From the NCBI GenBank assembly GCA_964247055.1, contig OZ176054.1, forward strand, positions 11,718,001 through 11,782,000: 64,000 bases of DNA, given 5' to 3'. Numbering within the stretch: position 1 is the first letter of the stretch; every line of letters starts with the position of its first letter. The notes below the pieces were generated by a model. That model was not told the origin of the DNA. It saw only the letters and a list, made by a program, of their open reading frames with translations, and made no database searches. The DNA comes from Paragordius varius. Taxonomy: Eukaryota; Nematomorpha. Of this stretch, positions 52,495-64,000 are shown piece by piece. Position numbers and translations under genes: made by a program.

Positions 52495-54249
52495 TTAACA
52501 AGTATTTGTCAAATTATATTTGACAGATAAAATGGCCTTTAAAGTTTCGACATGTAAATTTGATTTTTCCGATATCCACACCTGATTTAGTGTGGAAAAA
52601 ATTCGCTCAGTAGCAGCGTTGGTTTTACGTAAAGATAGTGCCAATTCCACAATTTTTAAAATATTGTATGGAACATAGTTTGTTTCAAAACGATGAAATA
52701 TTTCTAACAATTTTTTTTCTGTATTTTTTATAGTCCATAATTTAAGTTTGTCATTATTAATATATTTTTTAACTCTTCAGAAAAAGGATCATTTTCTGAA
52801 AGATTACTTTTTGGGAATTTTTGGGAGATGCAGATGTAATCAAATGATTTTTGAACATCGCACCAATTAAATTCTGGTTTTAATGTTATCCAATGATCAT
52901 TGGATTGCACCGTCCAGTTTTCTAAATAATCTTTACAGTTTGTATAAAATATTTTTATATGGTACAGGATATCTTGGCGATTTATTAGGCTTTGTTTTTC
53001 TAAATTAATTCTAATATTGCGGATGATTAATAATATAAAATTTTTTTCTAATTTTTTTTGACATTGGAAATTTAGGTTACCAACTTCATTGGCTCTTTGA
53101 TTGCCAAAATTTTGTCACCTTCTATTAATAACATTTTGAAAGAGAGAAGCTTGATTATGTAGGAATAACTATATTTTTGAAGAATTACTTTCAAAAAACT
53201 TTTCGAAAGTTGTAGGACATTTGTCCTGTGATAAAAATTAGGATTTTAAAGGATCATACATTTTTAAAATTCTTTCAATAGCTGGCAGAAGAGCTAACCA
53301 ACGAGTTTTACAATATCCAAGCATTTTTTGATAATAAACTTCTGCATTTTCACAGAATTCCCTTAAGCGTTTCAACGCGTACCGTGTATATATAAAAATA
53401 GGAATGTATTTTAACAACTACATTTTCCATATCTAGGGATATCAAATCAGCAGCTGTTTGAATAGCGTTGTGTAATATATGTGCACACAGCGCCAATAAA
53501 GTTTTGATTAAAATTATCTGCTAATTTATGAAAAATATTTTTTGTTCCCCTCCTTGCTTTTCCACCGAAATTCGTATTGGTTTTGTCAGCGCAATATGCG
53601 ATGATTTTGTTTTTTAAATTATTTTTTTCTAGAATATTTATTATTGAAGTAAAAATTATGTCGGAATTTTCACCGAGAAAAATAAAACTAAAATTTTAAT
53701 TTTTACTCCGGTTTCTGGACAAAAATATCTTATTAAACTGGGAAATAATTTTGTTTCCATGTGATTTGATGCAGCAGAGTATAGCGATATGAATTTAATT
53801 TTCAACAAATCTCTTTGTATTTCAGAAAATGCATGTGGCGAAAGGACATTGCATACAATGACTTCAGTTTTTGTGCGGGCACATGTAAATTTTTTATGGA
53901 ATAACGTGCGAATAACCTGTGAGGTACAGTCCATAGATCTAAAGGAATGATTGTGATTAACGGCGTGAAAAGATAACACGCCCTCAGCTAGTGCCAAATT
54001 CTTTTCTTCCTCTCCAAAAGCGGTTTTTCGAAAAAATCGCTCATTTTGTAAGATGATGCCGCCACATCTAAACAATTTTTCTGTTTCTATGTTTTCATAT
54101 GCTTTGCAATATCATGCTTGCCGTCATTTGCTAGGGTGAATTCCCCCTCGCATAAAGAACATTTAATAAAATTATTCTTCGTTTTTTTGATAAAAGGAAA
54201 TTCTTTGATTAATTCATTGTTGAATAAATAACCTCTTTTTGTACTCATA
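52495..54249 (-). pseudogene. hAT transposase of element 2, broken
   Basis: It starts 'MSTKRGYLFNNELIKEFPFI' (54249) with a BED-like finger 'IKCSLCEGEFTLANDGKHD'. The piece at 54075-53656 contains 'VIRTLFHKKFTCARTKTEVI' and 'NHMETKLFPSLIRYF'. 52910-52728 is a linker. The C-terminal hATC dimerisation motif is 'LSLRKTNAATERIFSTLNQV' ending at 52495. Stops and frameshifts separate the blocks, so it is non-functional. Confidence 0.9.
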
Positions 54250-54441
54250 TTTTTTACTAATATTAGTTTAAAAAAATATTACCTTAATTTTATGGATTAA
54301 ACATATAAGCTACCGATTTTTGGTATTAATTTGTCTTTTTGATAAGATTGGCAGGTAATATAACTAAAATATTAGTATAAAAATATATTTTATTTCCTTA
54401 ATTTTCTGAAGTTATATAAGCTACCGATTTGTGGTATTAAC

Positions 54442-55012
54442 ACTTCGATTCAAATTGGGGTATCTAAATACCCCAGACTAAATTTGAGTTAGAATTTTTT
54501 AAAAACTACTGAAGGAAACGGTCCCAATTTTGTATTTATGCCTCTATCCTAATAAAAATTATATAAATATGCCAAAATATCTAAATAAAATTTTGTTTTG
54601 AAAAAAAGTTCCATGTCAAACTACTTCGACGCCATTTTTATTTTTACAAATTTTTTTAAAATTATCGTTTTTATTTAATTTTAAGGTTAAAATTAAAGCT
54701 ATTTTTTATTTAAATTTCAGCTAACATTGAAAAAAATAGAAAAAGCGGTTTGTTTTGTATTATTTTTGAATTCTACCATTGCACACATATCACGTTGACA
54801 AAATTTTACCTTTCGGTTTTTGCTTAAAATAATTGATATCAAGTATTTTTGAATTAAATTTTTTATATATTCCAGTTTCTTAATGTTATATAAGTGCAAA
54901 ATTTTGCCATGGCTTCGATTCCTTTTATATTTTTTAAAGAATTTTATTTAAAACAGGGCTGACTACCCCAATTTGAATCGAAGGACTAAAATAAATGTGT
55001 TGTATCCGAGTG
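54442..55012. mobile_element. MITE-B copy 2, nested in hAT 2, TTAA-flanked
   Basis: TTAA at 54438-54441 and 55013-55016. Starts CACTTCGATTCAAATTGGGG and ends 'GTATCCGAGTG'. The flanking sequence occurs again, uninterrupted, at about 54303-54350 and acts as a natural empty site ('GGTATTAATTTGTCTTTTT'). Confidence 0.92.
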
Positions 55013-55383
55013 TTAATTAGTCTTTTTGATAATGTTGGTAGTAAGAGGAAGCAAAGTGTATAATCACATGATATAAATAAAATAATAAAAATTATAATTT
55101 AAAATTAATATAGATTTTAAAGATAACTAATGACAAAAAATTTAAGCGAATAAAAAAATAAATTTTTAATAAAAAATTTAAATGTATTTAAAAAAAATTA
55201 TTTTTTATATAATCTTGAAAAAGCGGGACATTTCAAAAAGGTAGCGGGACGTGGGACAAAGTGTGAAAAAGCGGGACTGTCCCGCCAAAAGCGGGACGTC
55301 TGGTCACCTTAGCAATGAGTCGTTTAAAAAGGCATTGCTGTTTTTAAAATCATCTTTTATTTCCTACTGCATTTTAAAATCAA

Positions 55384-55915
55384 TACTTGATTCGAATTGG
55401 GGCACATAAATACCTATATTTAGCTTGATATTAAAAAAAACAAATGAAAGAAACGCTTCCAATTATGCTTCTACCTAATGAATATTATATATATAGGCCA
55501 TAATATCTAAATAAAATGGGTTTTAAGAAAAAAATTCCGCATCGAACTGCTTCGACGCCATTTTTATTTTACAACATTTTTGCAAAATATCGTGTATATT
55601 TGATTTTAAAACTAAACTTTAGTTTACTTTTTATTAAAATTACATTTAACATTAATAATATAAACAAAAAAGTGGTTTATTTTGCATTATTTTTATATTG
55701 CTTCAATTTTTACCTTTGGGCTTTACCTCTCAATTAATAGTATCATATATTTTTGAATGATTTATATTTCGGTTGATCAATGTTATATGAGTGCAAACTT
55801 TTGCCATGGTTTCAATTTATTAAATATTTTTGAAAAAATGAATTTTAAACACGCCTGGGGTAACCAACCACCCCAATTTGAATCGAAGGACTGAAATGAA
55901 TGCTTTGTAATCAAG
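55384..55915. mobile_element. MITE-B copy 3, older
   Basis: Left end ACTTGATTCGAATTGGGG; right portion 'CCCCAATTTGAATCGAAGG', then 'ATGCTTTGTAATCAAG' and TTAA (55916-55919). The left TTAA is lost. More diverged than the other two copies. Confidence 0.8.
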
Positions 55916-55919
55916 TTAA

Positions 55920-56954
55920 AATCATTCTAATAAAATAACAGTCATCTTGAACAAGTGGGTATATATGTCTTTTTAATATAGGTATAATTAGTTATATTTT
56001 CTAGATTGTGCCTTCTATGAAATATTGGGTAGCCATATGACCATTTTTTGAGGACAGTGCTTAAAAAGTGTGAGACGTGTTTTGTCCCGTGAGTTCATAT
56101 ACTACGAATTTCGATGCGGAAAACAAAATAAATCGCCGTATTAATTAGGCAGGATAGGTCTATATATACAGAGAATGAGATGTTTGGATGGTAAATTTAA
56201 TTTTTCCGTATTTAAAACTATAATCGCACGATTGCGGCTTTTTGACTGTCGCATCGGCGTAAGGGTGGTAGAAGGGGTCTGTGCTTGCCCTAGGATTCTT
56301 AAATTAAAAGACGTCGAATAAATTTTTTTGATTTTTATCAAAATACTCAATGGCACACCAGCAAATAAATATGGCCTGCTATCAAGAATTCATGAACAGG
56401 CAAATGCTCGATACACACTTTTTTAACGAATGTTAAATTTTGAAATTAATGTATTTGAGGTAAAAATAAAAATTTTATTGATTATTTACATTGGAAGTTT
56501 TATTAGATGCGTGCGAAATTTTTAATTTTTTTTAAATAATGTATATATGAATACTATAGGAATGGCATGACCCCCCCATACTTCATAAATCTAAAATTCC
56601 TAAACATATCCGTAATTTTGACCCAAAATTAGTTAGTAACATAAAATGATACAGACTTTTTTATTAAATCGTTCTTACATAATAGAATTATATTATAGTT
56701 TGCCAAATTTTGGTAAAGTAGATTTACTACCTATCGAACTCCCAAAGGTTTGGAGATCACGTTGATATGGAGTATAAATTCCAAAAACTGATTTTAGGGA
56801 ATAGGTTGTTTTTAGATTTGTAAGTCAATAGATTATTATATAGATAAATTTTGATATTTTAATAAAGCGGAAATGCATAAATCAGATTTTTATTCTCGGC
56901 TTCTACACATTTCGCCCATCCTTTAAATAGTATATGAATGGCGGGCCATAAAAA
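55920..56954. other. Intergenic, no features seen
   Basis: AT-rich sequence without supportable genes. The minus ORF 56141-56356 has no family resemblance. Confidence 0.5.
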
Positions 56955-57290
56955 CTAATGTCTTTTTTGCCCAAGCCATTTTTCAGCCTTTTCAAAATTA
57001 TTGAGGTGCTCTGCGAATTTAACCATTGATGCAAAGAGGTAATAGCCAGATGGCTTCAGGTCAGGGGAGTACAGCGGATGCGGAAGGATTTTTTCATCGA
57101 AGAGATTTAAAGATGTCACTAGTTTTGCTGCGTGGACCTTAAAGGTTGATAATACACAATACCGCTTTGTCCCATCAGACACAGGACATGTTCTTCCTGC
57201 AGAACCAATTTGGCATCTGAACCGGCTTAAAGTAAAGCCACAATTTTTCCGTTTAGTTCAAAAAGCTGCTCAGCACCCGTCACAATTCAA
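56955..57290 (-). pseudogene. mariner transposase fragment
   Basis: Minus-strand 'VHAAKLVTSLNLFDEKILPH' and 'PLYSPDLKPSGYYLFASMVK' match the catalytic C-terminus of mariner/SETMAR transposases (HPPYSPDLAPSDYHLF consensus). Upstream lies 'CLMGQSGIVYYQPLRS', the 'GIVHYELL' region in another frame. The second catalytic Asp position reads D in 'SPDL', but the following 'SD' is changed to 'SG'. No inverted repeats were found. Confidence 0.8.
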
Positions 57291-58085
57291 TGCAAAGATG
57301 ATCTTCTTGGAATTTTTAATGTTTATTCATACTGTTTTACATTTATTTAGTTTATTGGTCTATTCCCTTGCTCGGAGATATCTACTGATTGGGTACATGT
57401 AGTGCCTTTGCCGATTTCCTTGTGTTTGGGTTGTATCATCAACCAATATCTTTTCTTTATATCATCTGCGCGTTTTGTGGCGATATGAGAGCTCTCATAT
57501 CAAAATAACAACTTTTAAATTTTCGAAACAATATTGCTCATGTTTTAATCAATGGAGCTTGTTGACAATATGTTTCTGTCATCAAACCATAACTTTCAAC
57601 AGAATTTTCTTCTTATGGCAGGTGCTGTTTTGGCACAAAATTTTACATAATTGCTCAATGATAAAAATAAAACGCTAGCTTTTTACGAATTCGATTTATG
57701 GGTGGTGTTCGTTTAATTGTCAGATGTGGCGCTGTGTCGGCTGAGCACTTTCTAACGTCTTCTTTTAACGAAACCAATGATTTATGACTACACTTATTTG
57801 CGCAAACTTTGGTTTGCTTTCCAAGCTTTTTTTGGCTTTAATAAGATGTTTACCAAAAATATATATGCCGTATATCTTCGCCCCTTTTTATATTCCCAAT
57901 GAATCACAAATGATAAATATCCTTATCGTTATTTGGGAGGATCAAAAGTTGGTAAATCATCAAATATTGTCATAAACTGATAATTTTATTTATTTTAACT
58001 TGAATATTAAATTAACAAAGGTTTTAAGATACTTGTTTAAATTAATATTGATTGTTGCAAAAATAATGAAACTACACTCACTATA

Positions 58086-59315
58086 ATGATAACTAAAACC
58101 GGCTTATTAAAATTGCAAAATGGAAATATAACCAATCGTATTACTGCAGCAATTCAAATGAAAAAAATATTTAAAAAGCATAAATCTCCATATCAATACA
58201 TACACATTCCACGAAAGCGGTTAAAACTACCCTATATTACCGTAAAAAAACAGGCGTCTAAAAGAGGCATATTGCTAAAACATTTATATGGAATTGAACC
58301 GTCAATTTTTACAACACACCCAAAAAGACTAAAAAATCTATTCTCTTATTTTTTGGGGAAAAAAGATGAAATAATTCAAGAAAGTGATCAAAAGCTTACG
58401 CAATTTTGCGCCTCTTATCATTGCTTTTATTCACAACTCAAAGACATAGTGATATATCAAATGAGAGTAAACCTAAAATCTGTCTTAATTATCCTTCAAG
58501 GATATCAGGATCATTGGTCAAAAAATGGTAATTACATGGTTTGGGTTAAAGACAAATGTAGCTCGAAAAAGCTTTTCATTACCAAACTGTACCACAAAAA
58601 AATTCTTCCATATCTATGGAAATTGTATGTTAAATATGCTAAAACACAGAGTTTAGTGTTTTGCCTACAAAACGATGCACAAACCCATAACCTTTTAAGA
58701 GAAAATTTAGTTGCCCTAAATGATTTACGAGAAAAATCGAAAGCTAAATTTGATACATTTCCTCCATTTATGATTGTGATAAGGCCAGATATTGATTTAT
58801 CCCTGATATGTTACTTAATAAATCGTAGTTTTGATAAAATGGGAAATGCAGCCTATTTTGGGCTAACAGATAAAGATCGAATAATTAACATTGCTTGTCT
58901 TTTGTACATCAAGTTTGTAAAATGTATTACCAATCAAAAATTAGGTGTTAAAAGATTAAAAACTCTTCAGGACTTACAAGAATCCTGGAACACTTATTTC
59001 AGATTGCCAAATAATTACTGGATCCAAAACAATAGTACACCACAAGAAAGTGAGAAAAAACGGAAGAATAAGCATAAAAAACCTACAAATTTATACATCA
59101 AACCGCCTGTAATAAGAAATGAAGATATTCAAACAATAGTAAACCTATATCAAGATTTAATGATTAAAACCCAAGTTAAACTCATGTACATTATGAAACA
59201 TTGTTTGGGCAAAAGACATTTACAAAGTTTGGGTTTTATTTTATCGCTACTCCGTATGAATGTTGGAATAGACCAAATTTTATTGTTGGCTTCAGTATTT
59301 AAACAAAAATGGTAA
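58086..59315 (+). CDS. Unrecognised single-exon gene, 409 residues
   Basis: By far the longest uninterrupted reading frame in the window, and intronless, unlike its neighbours. The protein is Lys-rich and basic, with segments such as 'RKRLKLPYITVKKQASKRG', 'KLFITKLYHKKILPYLWKLY', 'PPFMIVIRPDIDLSLICYLI' and a low-complexity basic stretch 'SEKKRKNKHKKPTNLYIK' near residue 320. It is predicted mostly helical and has no signal peptide or clear membrane segment. It matches no family I know. It could be an intronless host gene, a retrocopy or part of a transposon, but no terminal repeats, poly(A) tail or transposase motif is visible. Consecutive AATAAA-like signals follow at about 59405-59418. It converges with the MON2-like gene. 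Confidence 0.7.
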   Translation: MITKTGLLKLQNGNITNRITAAIQMKKIFKKHKSPYQYIHIPRKRLKLPYITVKKQASKRGILLKHLYGIEPSIFTTHPKRLKNLFSYFLGKKDEIIQESDQKLTQFCASYHCFYSQLKDIVIYQMRVNLKSVLIILQGYQDHWSKNGNYMVWVKDKCSSKKLFITKLYHKKILPYLWKLYVKYAKTQSLVFCLQNDAQTHNLLRENLVALNDLREKSKAKFDTFPPFMIVIRPDIDLSLICYLINRSFDKMGNAAYFGLTDKDRIINIACLLYIKFVKCITNQKLGVKRLKTLQDLQESWNTYFRLPNNYWIQNNSTPQESEKKRKNKHKKPTNLYIKPPVIRNEDIQTIVNLYQDLMIKTQVKLMYIMKHCLGKRHLQSLGFILSLLRMNVGIDQILLLASVFKQKW

Positions 59316-59980
59316 AAGTTATAATCATATAAAATAATTTATTGTAATAATATTTCTATAAATATTGGACCCCATATGATATAGTTGTATAATATATATG
59401 TAGAAACTAATAAATAAAACCTACCAGCATAATAATAATTACAAAAATATTTTATATTGCATTACACTAAATAAAATATGATAAAATCAGCATAAAAACC
59501 CAAAAAACCATATTAATTTATATATTAAACTGGTTATCTATATGTATAAAATCAGGAATTATTTGACGCAGTATAAAAGTGTAAAAATGGTTTATATTGG
59601 TGTAAAACAGTTTGTAGGGACGAACAAATTTGTCTCGAATTTGAAAGTAAAGAATCGACTACTAAGCTATAAATTTCCAGCAAAACTGGTTCGAATTGAC
59701 TTGGGACGACTATGATAAACAGCATTAGAAATAAATATTAATAATTATAAATTCAATAAAATTAGTGGAAAATACCAGAAAGGCGAATTTTTTTATGGTC
59801 AATATTTGCTTGTTTTTGAGCATCGGAATTACATTCGGCTTGGAAATTTATCAGAAGAAAAGTCAAAGTTGATAGGCTTGTAGTTACTTGATACAATCTC
59901 AATCTAAATTTTGGAAATATAAAAAAATAGAGTTTTTTTTGTCAATTATAAAAAATTAGAGGCAAAAATATTACGTGGGA

Positions 59981-62900
59981 ACTGGGTATTTAACCCAAAG
60001 TGCTTGATCTTTATTATACAAGAATAGGGTCGTTTTTATTTGAAGCAAAATTCGTTCTACAACACTGTAAATTGAGCTAGAATGATCCATCGATGTGGGA
60101 TATTTTCTTTCCATTAATTCACATAGCATTTGTAGGCAATTGGTACGGAAATAAGTGGACATTGCTTGAATATCTTTTGGTAAAATTTATGATTATTTTA
60201 TAAGACTGGATATAAATTTATTCCTAAAAATCAGGAAAATAACCAATTTTTTTTAAAAACGCATTTAAAACGGTTTTAAGTACAGTCATGGCGACTCCAG
60301 AAAATTATTTATTTAATTTTTGATACAATATTAACCGTATTTTACATATTATCTATTTATTAGAACATATTTAATTATTAAATTTTTAGAAAAAAAGGAG
60401 CTTACAATTAATTATTGTAGTTTATATGTTAATATTAATATTTTTCTCGCTAATTTACATTGTATAAAAATAATTACGTTACCTGTAAAATTTAAACCAA
60501 AATTCAAACCATGCAACCAAAAAGTAAAATATTACCAGAAAAAATCCGAAACCCGTTATAAAAGTACTTACCCAAAATTAATAAACTGTTGGAGGAAATG
60601 GAAAAGTTTTGAGCAAACGCAAATTGATTCAAGAATTCTGTACAAGGGATATTCATATCTGATGCAATACATTCCTCAATATATTTTAGTATGGTTGAAG
60701 GGGTGACTAAAATTTGCTTGAAATTAGATTGCGACAGCGAAAATGTTAAGACAGGACCAAGCAAATGGGTTAAAATCCAATTTCGGAGTCTAACATGAGC
60801 CGAAATGACTTGAGAGGCCGTTATTACATTACTTATTGGTGGTATTACAACACTTGTTTTAGTTATAAAATCATTTTTACCAATATTTTTATCGCTTTTA
60901 TTATTGATGTCTAATACCATGATATGAGTAGACAAGGTATAAATCATGTTAATAATTCTATATAATTTGCTTAAAAGCTCATTTTGTTCTTTAGATGATG
61001 CTAGAGTTAATATTTCAGCCGTAATGATGTTAAAAATGATCCATAAATGTTTGGTTAAGAGTGTCAATGTTCGGAAACTAAGACTCCATTTTAATTCACA
61101 GTGTTGGTGAAGGGGGAGATTAATTTTCTAATTAATGTTATATATATATATATATTTAGCATTAAAATATGTGAGTTAAAATTATAAGTGGGTCATTTTT
61201 TATTATAATATCGCATTATTCGCTTTACTTTCTTTATTTTATCATCCAATATTTTAAAACAGATTCGGCTTATTAATATATAAGTAAATTGATTTGACAT
61301 TTTTCCAAATTTGTTCTTTAATATTTAAGAAAAATGGGTAAAATAAAGATGTCCATAGATATATCTTGACAATTAAATATAATACCTAAAAATTATGAGG
61401 TTTATCAAAGAATAAATTAGAGTGGCATTTACATTTTGTTATCAATCACTGATTTTAATTATACCATTTACAATTCACATTCACCCTTGAACAATTCAAA
61501 TTCACCCTAAAATAAATTATGAATTTTCGGGCTAATATAACTTAATTCAACATTAATATGACATATCTTTATGGCATAGTTTATTATTACTTGAGTATTA
61601 TTATTAAACAAAATTTCATTTTAAAAATATGTGTAATTTTTATTCTTAAAAAACACATAATTTATTCAAGGGTGAATTTGAATTGGTCGAGGGTGGATTT
61701 GTAGTTTTTGAGGGTGAATTTGAATTGTTCAAGGTTAAATTGGAATTGTTCAAGGGTAAATTGAAATTGTTTAAAAACGAATTTGAATTGTTTAAGGGAA
61801 TTGAATAGTAAATCGTATATTATATACATATACTGAAAATTACTGTTAAATGCTCCTTTATAATATTAGCAAACATCTCCAGAGTTTTGGAATGATGTTT
61901 GACTGGTAGTTTCTGGGATATATGGTTAATATATAAAATGTTTAGTAAGGAAAAACAAGTCGCACCAAAATTTTCGTTTTTTGAGTTTTGTCCTTTGCGT
62001 CCGGATAATAACTAATTTGTAATAGTTAAAAGCGAATATAATTAAAAAATAAAAATTATATTTAAAATGTATAAATTAAAATTATAACGAAAAAGATAAA
62101 GAGTTACAAACTAATATTTATTTTAAGAAATCCATTTTTAATATAAAACCTATATGAAAATCGGAAATATCAATAATATATATTACCAGTTTACATTTCT
62201 ATTCCTCAATTCGCTAACCAAAACGATAGATTTCATTAAAAAAAAGATATAAAATATAAGATTAATTCTATTTATCGTTATAGACATAATTTTTACTGTA
62301 TATATATTATATAAGTTTCAAACCTCTTTTGCCCTTGAATTTTCGTGTGAAACAATATTTTGCTTATCAGTTTGATAAATATGTAATGTGAAGTTTTGTA
62401 AAATCCTTATGAGTAACACAGTAAAATCTGCATTATTTCCATGGTTAGGATGAACTTTTGAATTAGGATTATGATTGGTTACCTATTATTATATGTAAAT
62501 TATAATTAAAATTAGTCAAAATATTTTTTTTGTTTTCAAAGATTTAGATCGAAAGCATTTAACAAAAAATTGTAATATTGTCAAACGAAATAAGATTTTT
62601 ATTATTTGTTGAATAAACTTTTTAGTATAAATAACATTTTTTATTTCTACTAATTTTATTTAAATATTTTTCAATAACTAAATTAAATTTCAAATGAAAA
62701 AAAATGATATATAACCAACCAAGTTGACGAGATCAGCGAAAAATGATAGCGTAATTTTTTGAAAGGGTGAACTTAAAGTTGTTATAGCAAGATTTGTTAA
62801 ATTATCTCCAAGCATTCTTAACTCTGGTGCAGAATTTAAATGCTTAATTAAATTTTCCCCTTCCAATAATGCATTATTAAAATTATTGGGTTGTTCTGGA

Positions 62901-63786
62901 GTGTTTATATGATTTCTATCAGTATTGATATCATTTGACATAAGTCCTTTTTGTAATTCATTTAATGTGCTCATATACAAAGCATTTTCATAACCTAACA
63001 AAGTAGGTTCATCATGAGTAATTTCAACAACATTTTTTTCGATCTTTTTGGTGTCCAAACTCAGTTGTTTTTGAGTGGTTTTATTATTAAACAACTCTTG
63101 AAAACAATCAACTACTGTTTCGGAATTATTATTATTAATGTTCAGGCTCCAACCATAAGTTAAAAGAACATCCCTTGGGACTTGGATAAAATCAAATAAA
63201 AGTGGATGACATATTCGATCACACAATTCGGAAAGTAAATTTTCGCTCCGATTATTATTAGTATAGATATAATGGGCAAAATTTGGACATAGCTCATATA
63301 TGGTTAAAACATTTGAGCATAAATTGCTTACTGTCAATAAGCTTGTTATATGAATATTATCATCATTTTTAAGATTTGAACTTATATTAGAAGTACAAAA
63401 ACGATGGATATGAAATTGTGTAGTTTCAAACCATATCTCATACATAGTTGTTGATAAGATTTGTGAGTTTTCCGCCCTTAAATGACATACATTAAAATTA
63501 AATAATAACCATAATACAATAATTATCTAATAAATTAAAACTTACTTTTTATTAGGGTCCACAATATTTGAATTAGACTGCTGAGGGCTAGTTTGAGCGA
63601 AGTTATTATCTAAAAGTTAAAATTTATATTTACCACCATTTTTACAAAGCGTGAAAACGGTGGAAAAGTAATATAGAAAAAGTTCTTTAAAGCACTTTAG
63701 TGCACATGAACATATTTCTTGAACTGTGCCATTCTTAGACACCTGACTGAGATAGCGTAATGTCCAAATCCAACATTCTTCAAATT
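59981..63786 (-). CDS. MON2-like HEAT-repeat trafficking protein, internal part
   Basis: Exons: 63786-63634, 63609-63546, 63476 to about 62720, 62482-62328, 61077-60572, about 60165-59981. The first piece 'FEECWIWTLRYLSQVSKNGT' with 'ALKCFKELFLYYF' parallels the MON2 segment '[20 protein letters not shown]'. 'STTMYEIWFETTQ' parallels 'WWAAWNTWYRIG', with a comparable Ser/Gln-rich spacer between. Later exons are helical, HEAT-like, and less certain ('VLLIRILQNFTLHIYQTDKQ', 'RLRNWILTHLLGPVLTF', 'TNCLQMLCELMERKYP'). MON2 is a Golgi/endosome scaffold related to Arf-GEFs. The junction into 61077 does not keep frame by my reading, so an exon is probably missing there. The last exon ends at a donor (59980), leaving the C-terminus unresolved. 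The N-terminus lies beyond the right edge. One intron is 24 nt (63610-63633). Confidence 0.5.
61460..61819. mobile_element. MITE-A copy 9 (MON2-like intron)
   Basis: Left 'TATACCATTTACAATTC'. The right arm has about six degenerate 21-bp units and ends 'AATAGTAAATCGTATA'. The core is shortened. It is the only copy at this end of the window. Confidence 0.85.
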
Positions 63787-64000
63787 CTGAATACATATAC
63801 AGTGAAAAATTTTGATTTTTGATATAAAATATAAAGAGCAATATTTTTTTTAATAAATAGTAGATCTTAATAAAATACTCATGTAATTTACATTTGTGAA
63901 ACATAAAAGTGAGTATGTTACCAATTTACATATCTATCCTCTATTTCACAAAAATTATAGCTAAATATTAAAAAATTAGGTTTAAAATTATGGTTTTCTT

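Larger units (their letters stand above)
51854..55311 (-). mobile_element. hAT element 2 with 8-bp target duplication GCAATGAG
   Basis: Ends TAAAGTGACCAGA and TCTGGTCACCTTA are inverted repeats, flanked by identical GCAATGAG (51846-51853, 55312-55319). Multiple 'AGCGGGAC' motifs line both subterminal regions. It carries a minus-strand transposase remnant plus later insertions: a Helitron-like piece near 52 kb and MITE-B copy 2 at 54442. It begins about 600 bp after hAT element 1 but belongs to a different subfamily. Confidence 0.95.

Noticed and set aside
57475-57975. Short plus-strand ORFs near 57.5-58.0 kb as genes
   Set aside because: No splice support or family match. They lie in decayed sequence next to the mariner fragment.

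Overview
The window is very AT-rich DNA from a multicellular animal, dense in introns and transposons. Five conserved eukaryotic genes can be rebuilt exon by exon: a WASP/N-WASP-like actin regulator (minus, running off the left edge), mitochondrial LACTB (minus), DNAJC8 (plus), a DMTF1/TTF1-like Myb factor (minus) and NKAP (minus). A probable MON2-like gene (minus) runs off the right edge. There is also a weak LAMTOR4/roadblock-like small gene and an unrecognised single-exon gene of 409 codons. The species cannot be named from the sequence. The clearest peculiarity is a class of introns only 22-31 nt long, most of them 24-27 nt, placed mainly near the 5' ends of genes. Introns of about this size are known from dicyemids, and short 5' introns with longer 3' introns are known from flatworms. 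Neither assignment is proven.

Layout: 0-5 kb, WASP-like gene with repeats in its introns. 5-8.6 kb, repeat-rich spacer and the LAMTOR4-like candidate. 8.6-17.3 kb, LACTB, whose large introns carry Ty3/gypsy fossils and five copies of a 21-bp-unit MITE. 17.3-21.8 kb, DNAJC8, divergent from LACTB with only 48 bp between start codons. 23.9-31.4 kb, DMTF1-like gene with PIF/Harbinger debris in an intron. 32.5-33.9 kb, LINE remnant. 34.1-37.1 kb, NKAP with repeated copies of one exon end in its last intron. 37-57 kb, a gene-poor transposon graveyard with two hAT elements that keep their 8-bp target duplications (47.1-51.2 and 51.9-55.3 kb), nested elements, TTAA-flanked MITEs and Helitron-like ends. 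58-64 kb, the single-exon gene converging on the MON2-like gene.

The host genes are ordinary cell-biology genes (actin nucleation, mitochondrial protease-like filament protein, pre-mRNA splicing, nuclear transcription/splicing, Golgi trafficking) and form no pathway cluster. The unusual biology lies in the architecture: ultra-short introns, a minimal divergent promoter, MITE families built of 21-bp (two helical turns) unit arrays, and transposon sequence placed exactly at a splice donor.
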